From Elusimicrobiota bacterium (GTDB taxonomy: Bacteria; Elusimicrobiota; Elusimicrobia; FEN-1173): a stretch of 64,000 bases of DNA. Where the stretch lies: the NCBI GenBank assembly GCA_016721625.1, contig JADKHR010000001.1, positions 2,294,001 to 2,358,000 on the forward strand. Reading direction: 5' to 3'. Position numbers and translations under genes: made by a program. The notes beneath the pieces are model-generated. The model made no database searches and was not told where the DNA came from. It was given only the letters and a program-made list of their open reading frames with translations. Shown piece by piece: positions 1 through 7,384 of the stretch. The first letter of the stretch is position 1. Each line of letters starts with the position of its first letter.

Positions 1-14
1 TCGATGCCTGTAAT

Positions 15-29
15 TAGGGGACGTTTTCA
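15..29. repeat. 15-bp motif, copy 1 (TAGGGGACGTTTTCA)
   Basis: Identical to 3656-3670. Both copies lie downstream, in minus-strand terms, of a zinc-ribbon gene tail. Comparable GGGGACxxTTTC motifs are known to me near REP-associated Y1 transposases in other genomes, but no transposase is present here. Confidence 0.5.
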
Positions 30-70
30 GGATATCAAGTTAAGGAATTGAGGGTATTTATTCCGGCGTT

Positions 71-217
71 TTATTTGGATTTCCAGCGGGGGGCGAAGCG
101 GATCAGGCAGGTGAAAAAACAGACCACGCGGTCCTTGTGAAACCGCGTCGCCGATAAGGAGTCGTAGGGGTCGGTCCCACCCTGGGCCGAAATGTTCAGT
201 CGGATGAAGGTTTGGTC
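71..217 (-). pseudogene. Partial copy of zinc-ribbon gene 3' end
   Basis: The minus-strand frame ending at the stop at 71-73 finishes in the peptide LIRFAPRWKSK, identical to the end of the zinc-ribbon protein encoded at 3830-4066. The frame can be followed upstream to about 217, but there the residues no longer resemble that protein and no cysteine motifs are present. I read it as a truncated or recombined duplicate. The shared block runs 71-120 against 3830-3879. The same 15-base motif lies downstream of both copies, so the duplicated unit may include gene tail plus motif. Confidence 0.45.
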
Positions 218-268
218 CAGAGCTCCGCATGGGGGAGCCGGCCCTCGCGACCGCCGGAACCTTCCGGG

Positions 269-571
269 TTAGAATTTGCCGGGCCGTCGCACGCGGACAT
301 CGGTTTCATAGGCCACCACTGCGTAATGGGGAAAAAACTCTTTTCCCAATCGATCCATCAACCGCTCTCACGCGGCCGCCGGCACGATCACCTGAAGTTG
401 GATGTTTCCGAATTCCGCAATGTCCGCCGTCTGTTCGCCTTTCGCCCCTGCGCCCTCCACCTCGAATAGGGTGTATCCGTGGGCGCCGATGTCCCGTATT
501 AACCGAGTGACCGCGTCACGCCCCAAAGCCTCACAAATGATCGTCACCAATTTCATCGTATGGTTCGGCAT
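269..571 (-). pseudogene. SbtB-like PII-family protein interrupted by an in-frame TGA
   Basis: The first 67 codons encode a small PII-like protein (start MKLVTIICEALGRDAV, later FGNIQLQVIVP) resembling SbtB, the PII-like regulator of the bicarbonate transporter SbtA. A TGA at 368-370 stops translation. The same frame continues to a TAA at 269-271 with family-like sequence such as FFPHYAVVAYETDVRVRR. The whole frame of about 100 codons matches the family's usual length, so a CGA-to-TGA nonsense change is the simplest reading. The start is preceded by GGAGGA. It follows the truncated sbtA, so the pair looks non-functional. UGA recoding is unlikely because many genes here end in TGA. Confidence 0.6.
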
Positions 572-572
572 C

Positions 573-818
573 TCAGTTTCCTCCCATCCACCATTTGGCG
601 ATGGCGTAATAAATTGGAATCCCCAGGGTCACGTTGAAGGGAAACGTAATGACCAACGCCGAGGTCAGATACAGGGTCGGGTTCGCATCGGGCAAGGATA
701 GCCGCATCGCGGCCGCCGTGGTCATCTTGGCCAGTTGTCCCCCGCCCAGGATCCCCAGTCGCGGGAGCGGAACCTCGGCGAGCGGGCGAAGGGCGGGAGC
801 GAGTTCGGAACGATGCAT
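573..818 (-). pseudogene. Chimeric remnant: PurK N-terminus joined to SbtA C-terminus
   Basis: This 81-codon frame begins at an ATG four bases after the ppc stop. Residues about 20-33 contain LGILGGGQLAKM, the nucleotide-binding N-terminal loop of PurK (5-carboxyaminoimidazole ribonucleotide synthase). From about residue 35 the sequence changes to SLPDANPTLYL and FPFNVTLGIPIYYA, the typical last membrane segment of SbtA, a sodium-dependent bicarbonate transporter of more than 300 residues. Neither protein can be functional at this length. The join keeps one open frame, which suggests recombination or deletion between two genes, or a misassembly. The downstream sbtB-like gene supports an original sbtA here. 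Confidence 0.55.
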
Positions 819-821
819 CGT

Positions 822-3200
822 TTACCCCGTGCTCTTCATGCCGAAGGCGATGCCGTTGACCGTCAGCGCCAATAAGCGGCGCAGGCTTTCATTTCCTTTG
901 TCCCGCCGCCATCGAGGAAGAAACCGAATCTGCAAATAGTTCAATGGATCGATGTACGGATTTCTCAACGCGATGGACTCGGCTAAAACCGGTTGGTTCG
1001 CCAGCAACCGGGTGCTCTGCTTGACGCTCAACACCATTTTCACCGAGCGCTCGTGTTCGGCGCCAATGAGGCCGAGGATGGCTTTGCGCACGCTAGGTTC
1101 TTGAACAAGGGAAGCATACCGGCCCGCGATATAGAGGTCGGTCTTGGCCAGCGAGAGTTCGGCGTTGTCCAGAAGCGAGGCAAAGAACGGCCAGCGGCGG
1201 TACATTTCCCGGAGTTGTTCCAAATCGCCGTGGCCTTTGAGGGCGTGCCCGATCCCGTACCAAGCGCTCAAGAGATGCCTGCTCTGGGTCCACGCGAACA
1301 CCCACGGAATCGCTCGTAATTGCCGGACATCGCCGCCCCCTGAACGCCGGCTCGGTCGCGAACCCAACGTGAGGTGCTCAATCAGATCGATCGGTGTGGC
1401 CTGCTGAAAATAGGTCAAGAACATCGGTGTGCGGTAGACCAAGTCCTGGTAAAACACGAATGAACGGCGCGCGAGTTGTTCCATCGCGGCGATCCAACCC
1501 GGTTCGGGGACGAAGGCGGGCAGGCAGTTCGCGGCGATGACCGCGCTGGTCAATTGTTCCAGGTTGCGTTGAGCGATGACCGGGTTCGAATACTTGAACG
1601 AGACGACCTCTCCCTGTTCCGTGATGCGTATCCGGCCGCTGTGCGCGGCGTGCGGTTGAGCGCGCAAACTTCGATAACTCATTCCGCCGCCGCGATCAAT
1701 CGAACCGCCTTTGCCGTGGAAGAACCGAAGTTTCACGCCATGCGCATCGGCCCGTTCGGCCAGTCTTTGCTGGGCGCGGTAAAGAAACCAATTCGCCGCC
1801 AGATACCCGCCGTCCTTGTTGGAGTCGGAGTACCCAAGCATGATTTCCTGGAGATGGCCCCGTCGCCTCAAGTGTTTTCGGTAATCGTCATCACGCCAGA
1901 CGGCGTCCATGATCTGGGGCGCATGATCGAGATCTTCGATCGTCTCGAACAACGGCACGATGTCCACGCGCGCCTTTGCCCGCCGTGCCAGCGCCAGTAG
2001 GCCGGTCAGGTCGGACGGGGTGTGCGTCATGCTGAGAATGAAATGGTGGGCGGCGATTTCGCCGTGGGCGCGCTGGATGGCGCGGATGGTTCGGAGTTGT
2101 TTCGAAAGTTCCGCCGGCGCTTGCCGGCTGTGGTCGCGGACATCGAGTTGCGCCAAATGAAAACCGCAGGCCTTGGCTTGCGTGATCAAGTCGGCGAGGT
2201 GACCCTGAGCGGCGCGATGGGCGCCTTGGCGGCGTAGGCCGGACTGGAGGACTTCGAGGTCACGCACAAAGCCGTTGGGGTGCCGGTACGTGCCGTCCAG
2301 TTTTTGCTTTATGGCGACGAGTTGTCGGCGATAGGTTTCACGGGGTTGAAAGGGACCTTTTGTGGGCGCTTTCTGACGACGGCCGGCATGCGTCAACTCG
2401 CTGATGAGCGCGTCGCATTCTCGCTGGTAAAACGCGGTCAGACGGCCATGCTGGGTTTCAATGGTAGCCAACGTGATCTCCGGCGTGACAAATGGATGTC
2501 CATCGCGGTCGGCGCCGATCCAACTGGCGAACGTGAGGAACGACCGCGGTTGTTTCACGGTGGGGTATGCCGCGTGCAACTCGGCCGCAAATGTCCTGTA
2601 GAAATGAGCCAACGCCGGTACGATGGTGCGCTCAAAAAGGAACAACGCGTTGTCCACTTCGTTGAGGGGCCCGACCTGGCGCTCGCGAACTTCGTCGGTC
2701 TGCCAAAGGGCTTCGAGAATTTCGTCGGGTCGGTCGAACTGGGCCCCAAGCCGGAGAATGTGATGGAGGATCGTGCGGCGTTTGGCCTCGGTGGGATGCG
2801 CCGTCAAGACCGGCTGTACTTCCAGGGCGTCCAGGACACTCTGGAGCTTTGCCTCTTGGACCCCGGCCTCTTTGAGCTCCCGGAACAAGCGGCGCAACGA
2901 CTGCGCGGGCGCGGGATTGTTTTGGAGATGCCGGACGCGCGCGCGTTCTTCACAGAGGTTGGTCAGTTGAAAAAACAGACTGAAGGCGTGGGCCACATTG
3001 TACGCCTCGCGCGCCGTGAGTCCGGCCACCAGCCGTCGCTTGGCACGAATGCTTCCGCGATCGCGTTTCGCGCGGACGGCCTTCGCATAGTGCCGGAGCT
3101 GTTCGACGTGGCCGTACGTGATCTCTCCCGACTGTTCCCGGATCATGTGGCCCAGTCGTGTGGTGATGAAACGTACTTCTTGCCGCAGTGGTTCGTCCAT
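822..3200 (-). CDS. ppc: Phosphoenolpyruvate carboxylase
   Basis: Carboxylates PEP with bicarbonate to oxaloacetate, replenishing the TCA cycle; cytosolic. The 792-residue product is short for bacterial PEPC (often 850-950). The catalytic histidine motif VLTAHPTEAKRRT is at residues 131-143, the GYSDSNKDGG loop at 456-465 and the glycine-rich mobile loop at 494-506. That loop reads FHGKGGSIDRGGG, differing from the common FHGRGGxxGRGG by Lys for Arg and Asp for Gly, typical of a divergent clade. The next two reading frames downstream are remnants of an SbtA/SbtB bicarbonate system, so the locus probably once coupled bicarbonate uptake to its fixation. A long plus-strand frame inside it is a shadow. 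Confidence 0.93.
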   Translation of the reverse strand: MDEPLRQEVRFITTRLGHMIREQSGEITYGHVEQLRHYAKAVRAKRDRGSIRAKRRLVAGLTAREAYNVAHAFSLFFQLTNLCEERARVRHLQNNPAPAQSLRRLFRELKEAGVQEAKLQSVLDALEVQPVLTAHPTEAKRRTILHHILRLGAQFDRPDEILEALWQTDEVRERQVGPLNEVDNALFLFERTIVPALAHFYRTFAAELHAAYPTVKQPRSFLTFASWIGADRDGHPFVTPEITLATIETQHGRLTAFYQRECDALISELTHAGRRQKAPTKGPFQPRETYRRQLVAIKQKLDGTYRHPNGFVRDLEVLQSGLRRQGAHRAAQGHLADLITQAKACGFHLAQLDVRDHSRQAPAELSKQLRTIRAIQRAHGEIAAHHFILSMTHTPSDLTGLLALARRAKARVDIVPLFETIEDLDHAPQIMDAVWRDDDYRKHLRRRGHLQEIMLGYSDSNKDGGYLAANWFLYRAQQRLAERADAHGVKLRFFHGKGGSIDRGGGMSYRSLRAQPHAAHSGRIRITEQGEVVSFKYSNPVIAQRNLEQLTSAVIAANCLPAFVPEPGWIAAMEQLARRSFVFYQDLVYRTPMFLTYFQQATPIDLIEHLTLGSRPSRRSGGGDVRQLRAIPWVFAWTQSRHLLSAWYGIGHALKGHGDLEQLREMYRRWPFFASLLDNAELSLAKTDLYIAGRYASLVQEPSVRKAILGLIGAEHERSVKMVLSVKQSTRLLANQPVLAESIALRNPYIDPLNYLQIRFLPRWRRDKGNESLRRLLALTVNGIAFGMKSTG

Positions 3201-3829
3201 GGGCGAAGGCTTCCCCCGACGGTGACATGGGTTCTAAAAAACGGATCAGAACCGGTGAGACATCCTCACACACCGGCTCACCAAAAGGGTTCCCCGAGAT
3301 CCAGGCGGACGAAGTGGTGATCGATCCCCGTGCCGCTAAACGCGGTGGGCCGGACACCTTCGCCAACCCGCGTATCGCTGTTTTTATCGGTGAAGGCGCG
3401 CTCGTCAGGCTCACCCGGATATCAAATCGGTTCCCCCATGAGCCTCTCCGTGAGCGGGGAGGTGTGGATAGGGGATCTCATCAAGGTCGTGACGGTGCAT
3501 CGACGTCACGGCATGGGAAAAGAAAGAAAACACACCGCGCACTGGGCGGGAGAACCGCTATTCTAAGGTCACGGTGAACACGTTCTCAGCCTTGCGCAAC
3601 GGCACCGGGGGTTTACGCGAAAGATTTTAACAAATTCGACCGGGGGACCCCGAAATAGGGGACGTTTTCAAGCATTCGGTTTGTTGAATTGAAAAGAATT
3701 CAGCTACCGCTCAGGAAAGGCGCGTTTATTGGTTGTGAACGTGGATCCCTCGGATTTCCCGTTCTCTGTCGGTTGGTCGGAACTTGCTGAAATTGCCGAC
3801 TTGGAGGGAGAGGGGGAATTCCCGAGGAG
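3201..3829. other. Intergenic region, no gene recognised
   Basis: These 629 bases separate two minus-strand genes. Short frames on both strands show no family resemblance. The region should contain the ppc promoter, but I see no convincing -35/-10 pair close to the ppc start. TAGGGGACGTTTTCA at 3656-3670 repeats bases 15-29. A short inverted repeat (GGGGACCCCG-like) lies just before it, near 3643-3652. Confidence 0.4.
3656..3670. repeat. 15-bp motif, copy 2 (TAGGGGACGTTTTCA)
   Basis: Exact second copy of the motif at 15-29, in the same orientation, about 160 bases beyond the stop codon of the zinc-ribbon gene. Confidence 0.5.
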
Positions 3830-4066
3830 TTATTTGGATTTCCAGCGGGGGGCGAAGCGGATCAGATAGGTGAAAAAACGGGCCAGGATTTTGTTTGTCC
3901 CGTGGGCCACCATGCCTTCGTAGCAACCGCGTTGGAATTCCTTTAGGTCATGGCCTTCGTAACACAATTTTCCGTTCTTAAAACAATAACTGCAATAGCG
4001 TTCCGACTCCCGTGGGCCGGGATCTTTGCTGAACGGCATCAGGCAGGATTCGCAGGAATTTTTCAT
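3830..4066 (-). CDS. Small zinc-ribbon protein
   Basis: 78 residues. The N-terminal CESCLMPF, then a CSYC pair about 20 residues on, followed by GKLCYEGH, match the putative zinc-ribbon family (PF12674-type) found as short stand-alone proteins of unknown role. The cysteine pairs would bind one zinc ion. The C-terminal third is basic and ends RFAPRWKSK; its coding sequence is duplicated at 71-120. No Shine-Dalgarno is evident before the ATG. Upstream is a fragment of the tRNA-Ser 3' end, so insertion or recombination next to the tRNA may have placed the gene here. Function unknown. Confidence 0.7.
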   Translation of the reverse strand: MKNSCESCLMPFSKDPGPRESERYCSYCFKNGKLCYEGHDLKEFQRGCYEGMVAHGTNKILARFFTYLIRFAPRWKSK

Positions 4067-4071
4067 TTTAA

Positions 4072-4094
4072 AAATGGCGGAAGGGGAGGGATTT
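4072..4094. repeat. 23-bp direct repeat of the tRNA-Ser 3' end, copy 1
   Basis: These bases are identical to 4240-4262, which include the CCA end and T-arm side of tRNA-Ser. The copies are 168 bases apart in the same orientation, just upstream of the zinc-ribbon gene. This looks like an attachment-site duplication, although no integrase is present in the window. Confidence 0.55.
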
Positions 4095-4242
4095 CCCTTT
4101 CCCCCGGCTCCTCTCGGAGCCTCCTCCAGGGCCGGCCACTCGCCCTTTATCCGCCATTCCCATCCTACAAGCTGGGACTATGCCTAGCGGCATTGTCAAG
4201 GCGGCGGGCGAGTTGGCTTCAAATCCCTCGTTGAATTATAAA

Positions 4243-4332
4243 TGGCGGAAGGGGAGGGATTTGAACCCTCGAGGATCTTGCGACCCTACACGATTTCCAG
4301 TCGTGCCGATTCAGCCGCTCTCGCACCCTTCC
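4243..4332 (-). tRNA. tRNA-Ser (anticodon GGA)
   Basis: The reverse complement folds as a 90-nt class II tRNA: acceptor GGAAGGG pairs with CCCTTCC, followed by G and an encoded CCA. The anticodon stem CACGA/TCGTG encloses the loop CTGGAAA, giving anticodon GGA, which reads UCC/UCU serine codons. A long variable arm precedes the T arm GAGGG-TTCAAAT-CCCTC. All stems pair without mismatch. Confidence 0.93.
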
Positions 4333-4433
4333 TACGGAGACGTCGGCCCTGAAGGCGCCTAAGAAAATTTCATCTCCAGAGGGGATATTTTAGCTTATTG
4401 GGGGGGGAGTGGATGAAAAAAACAGACCTCCGA

Positions 4434-4454
4434 CCCCTCCTTGGGAAGGAGGGG
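4434..4454 (-). terminator. Hairpin downstream of yraN
   Basis: CCCCTCC-TT-GGG-AA-GGAGGGG forms a strong stem just beyond the yraN stop. In minus-strand orientation it is followed 11 bases later by a seven-T run, so it may terminate the rpsP-yraN operon. The U-tract is further away than usual. Confidence 0.4.
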
Positions 4455-4466
4455 GGGCGCGTGAAA

Positions 4467-4877
4467 CTACAAGGTGTAGCCGGGGGGGGCGAAGGCGTTT
4501 TCGATGTGGCTGATGGTGCCGGATTGGACGGAGACGACGTCGAAACGGAGGGGGCGGCGGGTGAGGCCTTTCGCTTTGAGGAACATCAGGGCGGCTTTCG
4601 CGATCCGGGCTTGTTTTTTTCTTGTCACGGTTTCGGCGGGGGTTCCGAAAGAAGTCGATTTTCGTTCCCGCACTTCCACGAAGACGATGGTCTCCTTCTG
4701 TTCCAGGATCAAGTCCACTTCGCCCATCGGTGTTCGGTGATTGGCGGCCAAGAGGCGATAGCCTTTCGGCTCGAGCCAATGCAGGGCCAAGGTCTCGGCT
4801 TCCTGGCCCTGGGTCTGGGTGGGAGAAAGATGCGTGTCTTTTTTGGCGGGGAACAGCGGTCGGAGAAATTTAAGCAA
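4467..4877 (-). CDS. yraN: YraN family (UPF0102) predicted endonuclease-fold protein
   Basis: About 136 residues. QGQEAETLALHWLEPKGYRLLAANHRTPMGEVDLI followed by FVEVRERKSTSFG (shown here as the E-x(n)-GEVDLI and FVEVR core) is the conserved UPF0102 pattern, a restriction-endonuclease-like fold of uncertain role. The only plausible start is the TTG at 4875-4877, which overlaps the rnhB stop by eight bases; the next in-frame ATG lies inside the core. rnhB-yraN adjacency is common in bacteria. No frameshift is visible. Confidence 0.82.
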   Translation of the reverse strand: MLKFLRPLFPAKKDTHLSPTQTQGQEAETLALHWLEPKGYRLLAANHRTPMGEVDLILEQKETIVFVEVRERKSTSFGTPAETVTRKKQARIAKAALMFLKAKGLTRRPLRFDVVSVQSGTISHIENAFAPPGYTL

Positions 4878-5514
4878 CGGGTTCGAAGGGCAGTTCAGGG
4901 GCGAGAGCTTTCCGGATCGGGGCAAAGCTTTTGCGGTGCAAAGGCGACGGGCCGTAACGGCGTAGCGCTTCAATGTGGTCTGGGGTTCCGTATCCTTTGT
5001 TGCCGGCAAAATTGTATTGGGGAAATTGTTTGTGGGCCTCGGCCATCCAACGGTCCCGGGTGACTTTGGCCAGGACGCTGGCGGCGGCAATGGAAGCGCT
5101 TTTTCCGTCGCCGCCGACCACCGTTTCCTGGGTGCGCGCGGGCAAGTGGGGGATTCGGTGGTTCCCGTCCACCAGGACCAGGGCGGGTTCCACTCCCAAG
5201 GCCCGAACGGCCTGGGCCATGGCCAGGAAAGTGGCCTGGAGGATATTTTTTTCGTCAATGATGTCCGAAGGAACCAGGCGGACAGCGGAAAAGAGCGCTT
5301 CCTGAAGAATTTTTTCGAAAAGAGATTCGCGGACGGCGGGGGAAAGTTTTTTGCTGTCGTTCAGTTCCGGCCAGAGGGTGTCCGGTCGGAGGACCACGGC
5401 GGCGGCCGCCACGGGGCCCGCCCAGGGGCCGCGGCCGGCTTCGTCCACGCCCGCCAAAAGAAAAAAGCCCTTTTCGCGCCACTTCTTATCGTAGGCGAAA
5501 AGGGCTTCCGGCAT
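4870..5514 (-). CDS. rnhB: Ribonuclease HII
   Basis: Removes ribonucleotides and RNA primers from RNA:DNA hybrids. The 214-residue protein has the usual length. GVDEAGRGPWAGPV near residue 23 supplies the first catalytic acids, followed by LNDSKKLSP, the VDGNH acid near the middle and the KVTRDRWM helix. It sits in the conserved rplS-rnhB-yraN order, 25 bases after rplS, and overlaps yraN. Confidence 0.95.
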   Translation of the reverse strand: MPEALFAYDKKWREKGFFLLAGVDEAGRGPWAGPVAAAAVVLRPDTLWPELNDSKKLSPAVRESLFEKILQEALFSAVRLVPSDIIDEKNILQATFLAMAQAVRALGVEPALVLVDGNHRIPHLPARTQETVVGGDGKSASIAAASVLAKVTRDRWMAEAHKQFPQYNFAGNKGYGTPDHIEALRRYGPSPLHRKSFAPIRKALAPELPFEPVA

Positions 5515-5539
5515 GGCCGGATGATATCAATCTTTTGGG

Positions 5540-5947
5540 CTATCGAGAAGGGGCGACGGCCGGTTCTGCCGCCACGGGAGCCGGTTTGGCGGCCACGGCG
5601 CTGGGAGTGACCTCTTCGATCCGGGCGGCTTTGCCGGAGAGGTCGCGGAGGTAATAGAGCTTCGACCGTCGCACTTTTCCGGAACGCATGACCTTGATGC
5701 CCTGAATGCGGGGGCTGTGGAGGGGGAACGTCCGTTCCACGCCCACGCCGAAAGAAATTTTTCGAACGGTGAAGGTGGCGGCGATGCCGTGGCCGCGTTT
5801 CCGGATCACGACGCCCTCGAAGGTCTGCACGCGGCGGGAATCGCCTTCAATGATTTCCACGTCCACGCGAACCACATCCCCGGGACGAAACTCTCCGGGG
5901 TTCTTTTTCAAAAAGGCGCTTTCAACTTTGTCGATCATCGCTTTCAT
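5540..5947 (-). CDS. rplS: 50S ribosomal protein L19
   Basis: Component of the large subunit at the 30S-50S interface. Family landmarks are FRPGDVVRVDVEI, VQTFEGVVIRKRG and the SPRIQGIKVMRSGKVRRSKLYYLR core. At 135 residues it carries an extra Ala/Pro/Val-rich tail of about 20 residues beyond the usual end. It starts eight bases after trmD in the minus-strand operon. The shadow frames on the plus strand are not genes. Confidence 0.96.
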   Translation of the reverse strand: MKAMIDKVESAFLKKNPGEFRPGDVVRVDVEIIEGDSRRVQTFEGVVIRKRGHGIAATFTVRKISFGVGVERTFPLHSPRIQGIKVMRSGKVRRSKLYYLRDLSGKAARIEEVTPSAVAAKPAPVAAEPAVAPSR

Positions 5948-5954
5948 GACACGC

Positions 5955-6713
5955 TCACTTTTTAACGTTGGCCCGCTTTTTTCGGGTCGTCGATGTTTGA
6001 ATCAAATCAGGTCGTTTCTGGTCCGTTGCTTTCCGGGACGCCGCTCGGCGCCAGGCTTCAATGGCGCCATGGTCGCCGCCCATCAGCGTTTCCGGAACCG
6101 CGCGCCCGCGCCATTCGGCAGGGCGGGTATAATGGGGACAGTCCAGCCGTCCTTCCCACCCCGGCGCAAAAGAGTCCCATTCCAAAGAGGCCGCTTCTTT
6201 CACCACGCCCGGAACCTTTCGCACCACCGCATCCACGAGGGCCATGGCGGGGATCTCACCGCCCGTCAACACCACGTCGCCGATGGACACTTCCTGGTCC
6301 ACCCAATCAAAAATTCGTTCGTCGATGCCCTCGTAGTGCCCCGCGATCAAGACCAGGTGTTTCTTCCGGGCCAATTCATCGGCCAGGGCTTGGGTCAAGG
6401 GCCGCCCCTGGGGCGAAAGATATATCACCGTGGGCCGCCGCGAACCTTTCCGGGATCCGGGGCCTTTTCTCGGCGTCCCTGCCCCGGCCGCTTTCAGGGC
6501 GCCGAAGAGCGGGTCCGGTTTCAAAACCATTCCCGGTCCGCCGCCGTAGGGCCGGTCGTCCACGCTGTGGTGCTTGTCCTGGGAGAAATCGCGAATATTG
6601 AGAACCCTCAGGTCCACCACTCCCCGCTCGCGCGCTCTCCCCAACAGGCTTTCGCCGAAGGCTCCCTCGAACATTCGAGGGAACAAAGTCAAAACGTCCA
6701 CGCGGAGCGCCAC
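5955..6713 (-). CDS. trmD: tRNA (guanine37-N1)-methyltransferase
   Basis: Methylates G37 of tRNAs reading CNN/CGG-type codons to prevent frameshifting, using SAM bound in a trefoil knot. The 252-residue product has LTLFPRMFEG at the N-terminus, DDRPYGGGPGMVLKP, LSPQGRPLTQ and the knot sequence GHYEGIDERIFDWVDQEVSIGD. It lies between the KH-domain gene and rplS; rimM, usually found just upstream, is absent. Confidence 0.95.
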   Translation of the reverse strand: MALRVDVLTLFPRMFEGAFGESLLGRARERGVVDLRVLNIRDFSQDKHHSVDDRPYGGGPGMVLKPDPLFGALKAAGAGTPRKGPGSRKGSRRPTVIYLSPQGRPLTQALADELARKKHLVLIAGHYEGIDERIFDWVDQEVSIGDVVLTGGEIPAMALVDAVVRKVPGVVKEAASLEWDSFAPGWEGRLDCPHYTRPAEWRGRAVPETLMGGDHGAIEAWRRAASRKATDQKRPDLIQTSTTRKKRANVKK

Positions 6714-6722
6714 CGGGGCGCC

Positions 6723-6959
6723 CTATTCTTCGCGCAGTTTAACGTCGATCCGTTCCCCGGGGTTGGCGAAGACCGCGCTCGCCAGGATCCGGAGAGAATC
6801 GATGGTTTTTCCGCGGCGGCCGATCACCTTGCCTCGGTCACCGGGCAAGACGTTCAACTCCACCGTCCGTTCCGCCTCCAACCACCGGGATTCGACATTT
6901 TCCGGCCGGTCCACGAGATTCTTAACGATGGAGGCGACCAGTTCGACCGGGGAAGGCAC
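6723..6959 (-). CDS. khpA: KH-domain RNA-binding protein (KhpA family)
   Basis: 78 residues, the size of KhpA. A single KH domain carries the GxxG loop in DRGKVIGRRGKTIDSLR. KhpA proteins bind RNA and, in Gram-positives, work with KhpB/Jag. The gene is encoded directly after rpsP (10-base gap) and before trmD, its normal position in many bacteria. Confidence 0.88.
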   Translation of the reverse strand: MPSPVELVASIVKNLVDRPENVESRWLEAERTVELNVLPGDRGKVIGRRGKTIDSLRILASAVFANPGERIDVKLREE

Positions 6960-6969
6960 TGAGAAAAGC

Positions 6970-7224
6970 CTAGTTTTTGGAAACCACCCAAGCGCCCGCG
7001 GTCTTCAATACGGTGCGAAGGGTGTCGGAAGCCTGGGCGCCTTGGCCTAGCCAATACTTGAGGCGCTCGGCGTTGACCGTGATTTTATTGGTTTTTTCTT
7101 TGGGGTGGTAGTGGCCCAAGATCTCCAGGCTGGCGGCGTCGCGCGCCTTCCGGATATCAATCGCCACGATACGAAAATGGGGCGTTTTCGGGCGTCCCAC
7201 CCGCTGCATGCGTATACGAACCAT
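6970..7224 (-). CDS. rpsP: 30S ribosomal protein S16
   Basis: First gene of the minus-strand operon rpsP-khpA-trmD-rplS-rnhB-yraN. The 84-residue product starts MVRIRMQRVGRPKTPHFRIV and contains LEILGHYHP, all typical of S16. AGGAGA precedes the ATG by about six bases, and a canonical promoter lies 28 bases upstream. Confidence 0.95.
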   Translation of the reverse strand: MVRIRMQRVGRPKTPHFRIVAIDIRKARDAASLEILGHYHPKEKTNKITVNAERLKYWLGQGAQASDTLRTVLKTAGAWVVSKN

Positions 7225-7252
7225 TGGATTCTCCTCGTAAAATTAGGGCTTC

Positions 7253-7281
7253 ATTTTAGCGTAATGGTCCGCGGGTGTCAA
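7253..7281 (-). promoter_or_regulatory. Sigma-70-type promoter of rpsP operon
   Basis: In minus orientation TTGACA (7276-7281) is followed after exactly 17 bases by TAAAAT (7253-7258). This leaves a leader of about 20 nt carrying the Shine-Dalgarno of rpsP. Confidence 0.8.
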
Positions 7282-7299
7282 TAGAAATCCCCCGAAAAA

Positions 7300-7318
7300 G
7301 CCGGCGTGGCCGAATGGA
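7300..7318 (+). other. tRNA-Leu/Ser-like 5' fragment
   Basis: GCCGGCGTGGCCGAATGGA resembles the acceptor and D-arm start of class II tRNAs. No anticodon arm, T arm or matching acceptor strand follows, so this is at most a remnant. Confidence 0.25.
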
Positions 7319-7353
7319 GGGGGGGGGAAGGACGATTCAGAACTTCAGACCCC

Positions 7354-7384
7354 TCCCTCCCCGTCCCCCCGGGAAGGGGAGGGA
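7354..7384. repeat. GC-rich inverted repeat upstream of thyX
   Basis: Arms TCCCTCCCC (7354-7362) and GGGGAGGGA (7376-7384) pair perfectly around 13 bases. The rest of 7282-7584 holds no gene that I recognise. The open frame through it is an upstream extension of thyX without family resemblance. Confidence 0.5.

Larger units (their letters stand above)
1..268. other. Window edge, no intact gene; duplicated zinc-ribbon gene tail and motif
   Basis: No complete gene is seen. Bases 15-29 carry TAGGGGACGTTTTCA, repeated exactly at 3656-3670. Bases 71-120 repeat the last 50 bases of the zinc-ribbon gene (3830-3879) with two mismatches. Bases 121-268 show nothing recognisable apart from the open frame continuing from that tail on the minus strand. 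Confidence 0.5.

Noticed and set aside
368..370. UGA recoding as an amino acid
   Set aside because: carA, the dCMP deaminase and many other genes here end in TGA, and no SECIS-like structure was seen, so a nonsense change is simpler.
2280..3320. 346-codon open frame on the plus strand across ppc
   Set aside because: Fully antisense to a clear PEP carboxylase; no domain resemblance; typical of high-GC shadow frames.
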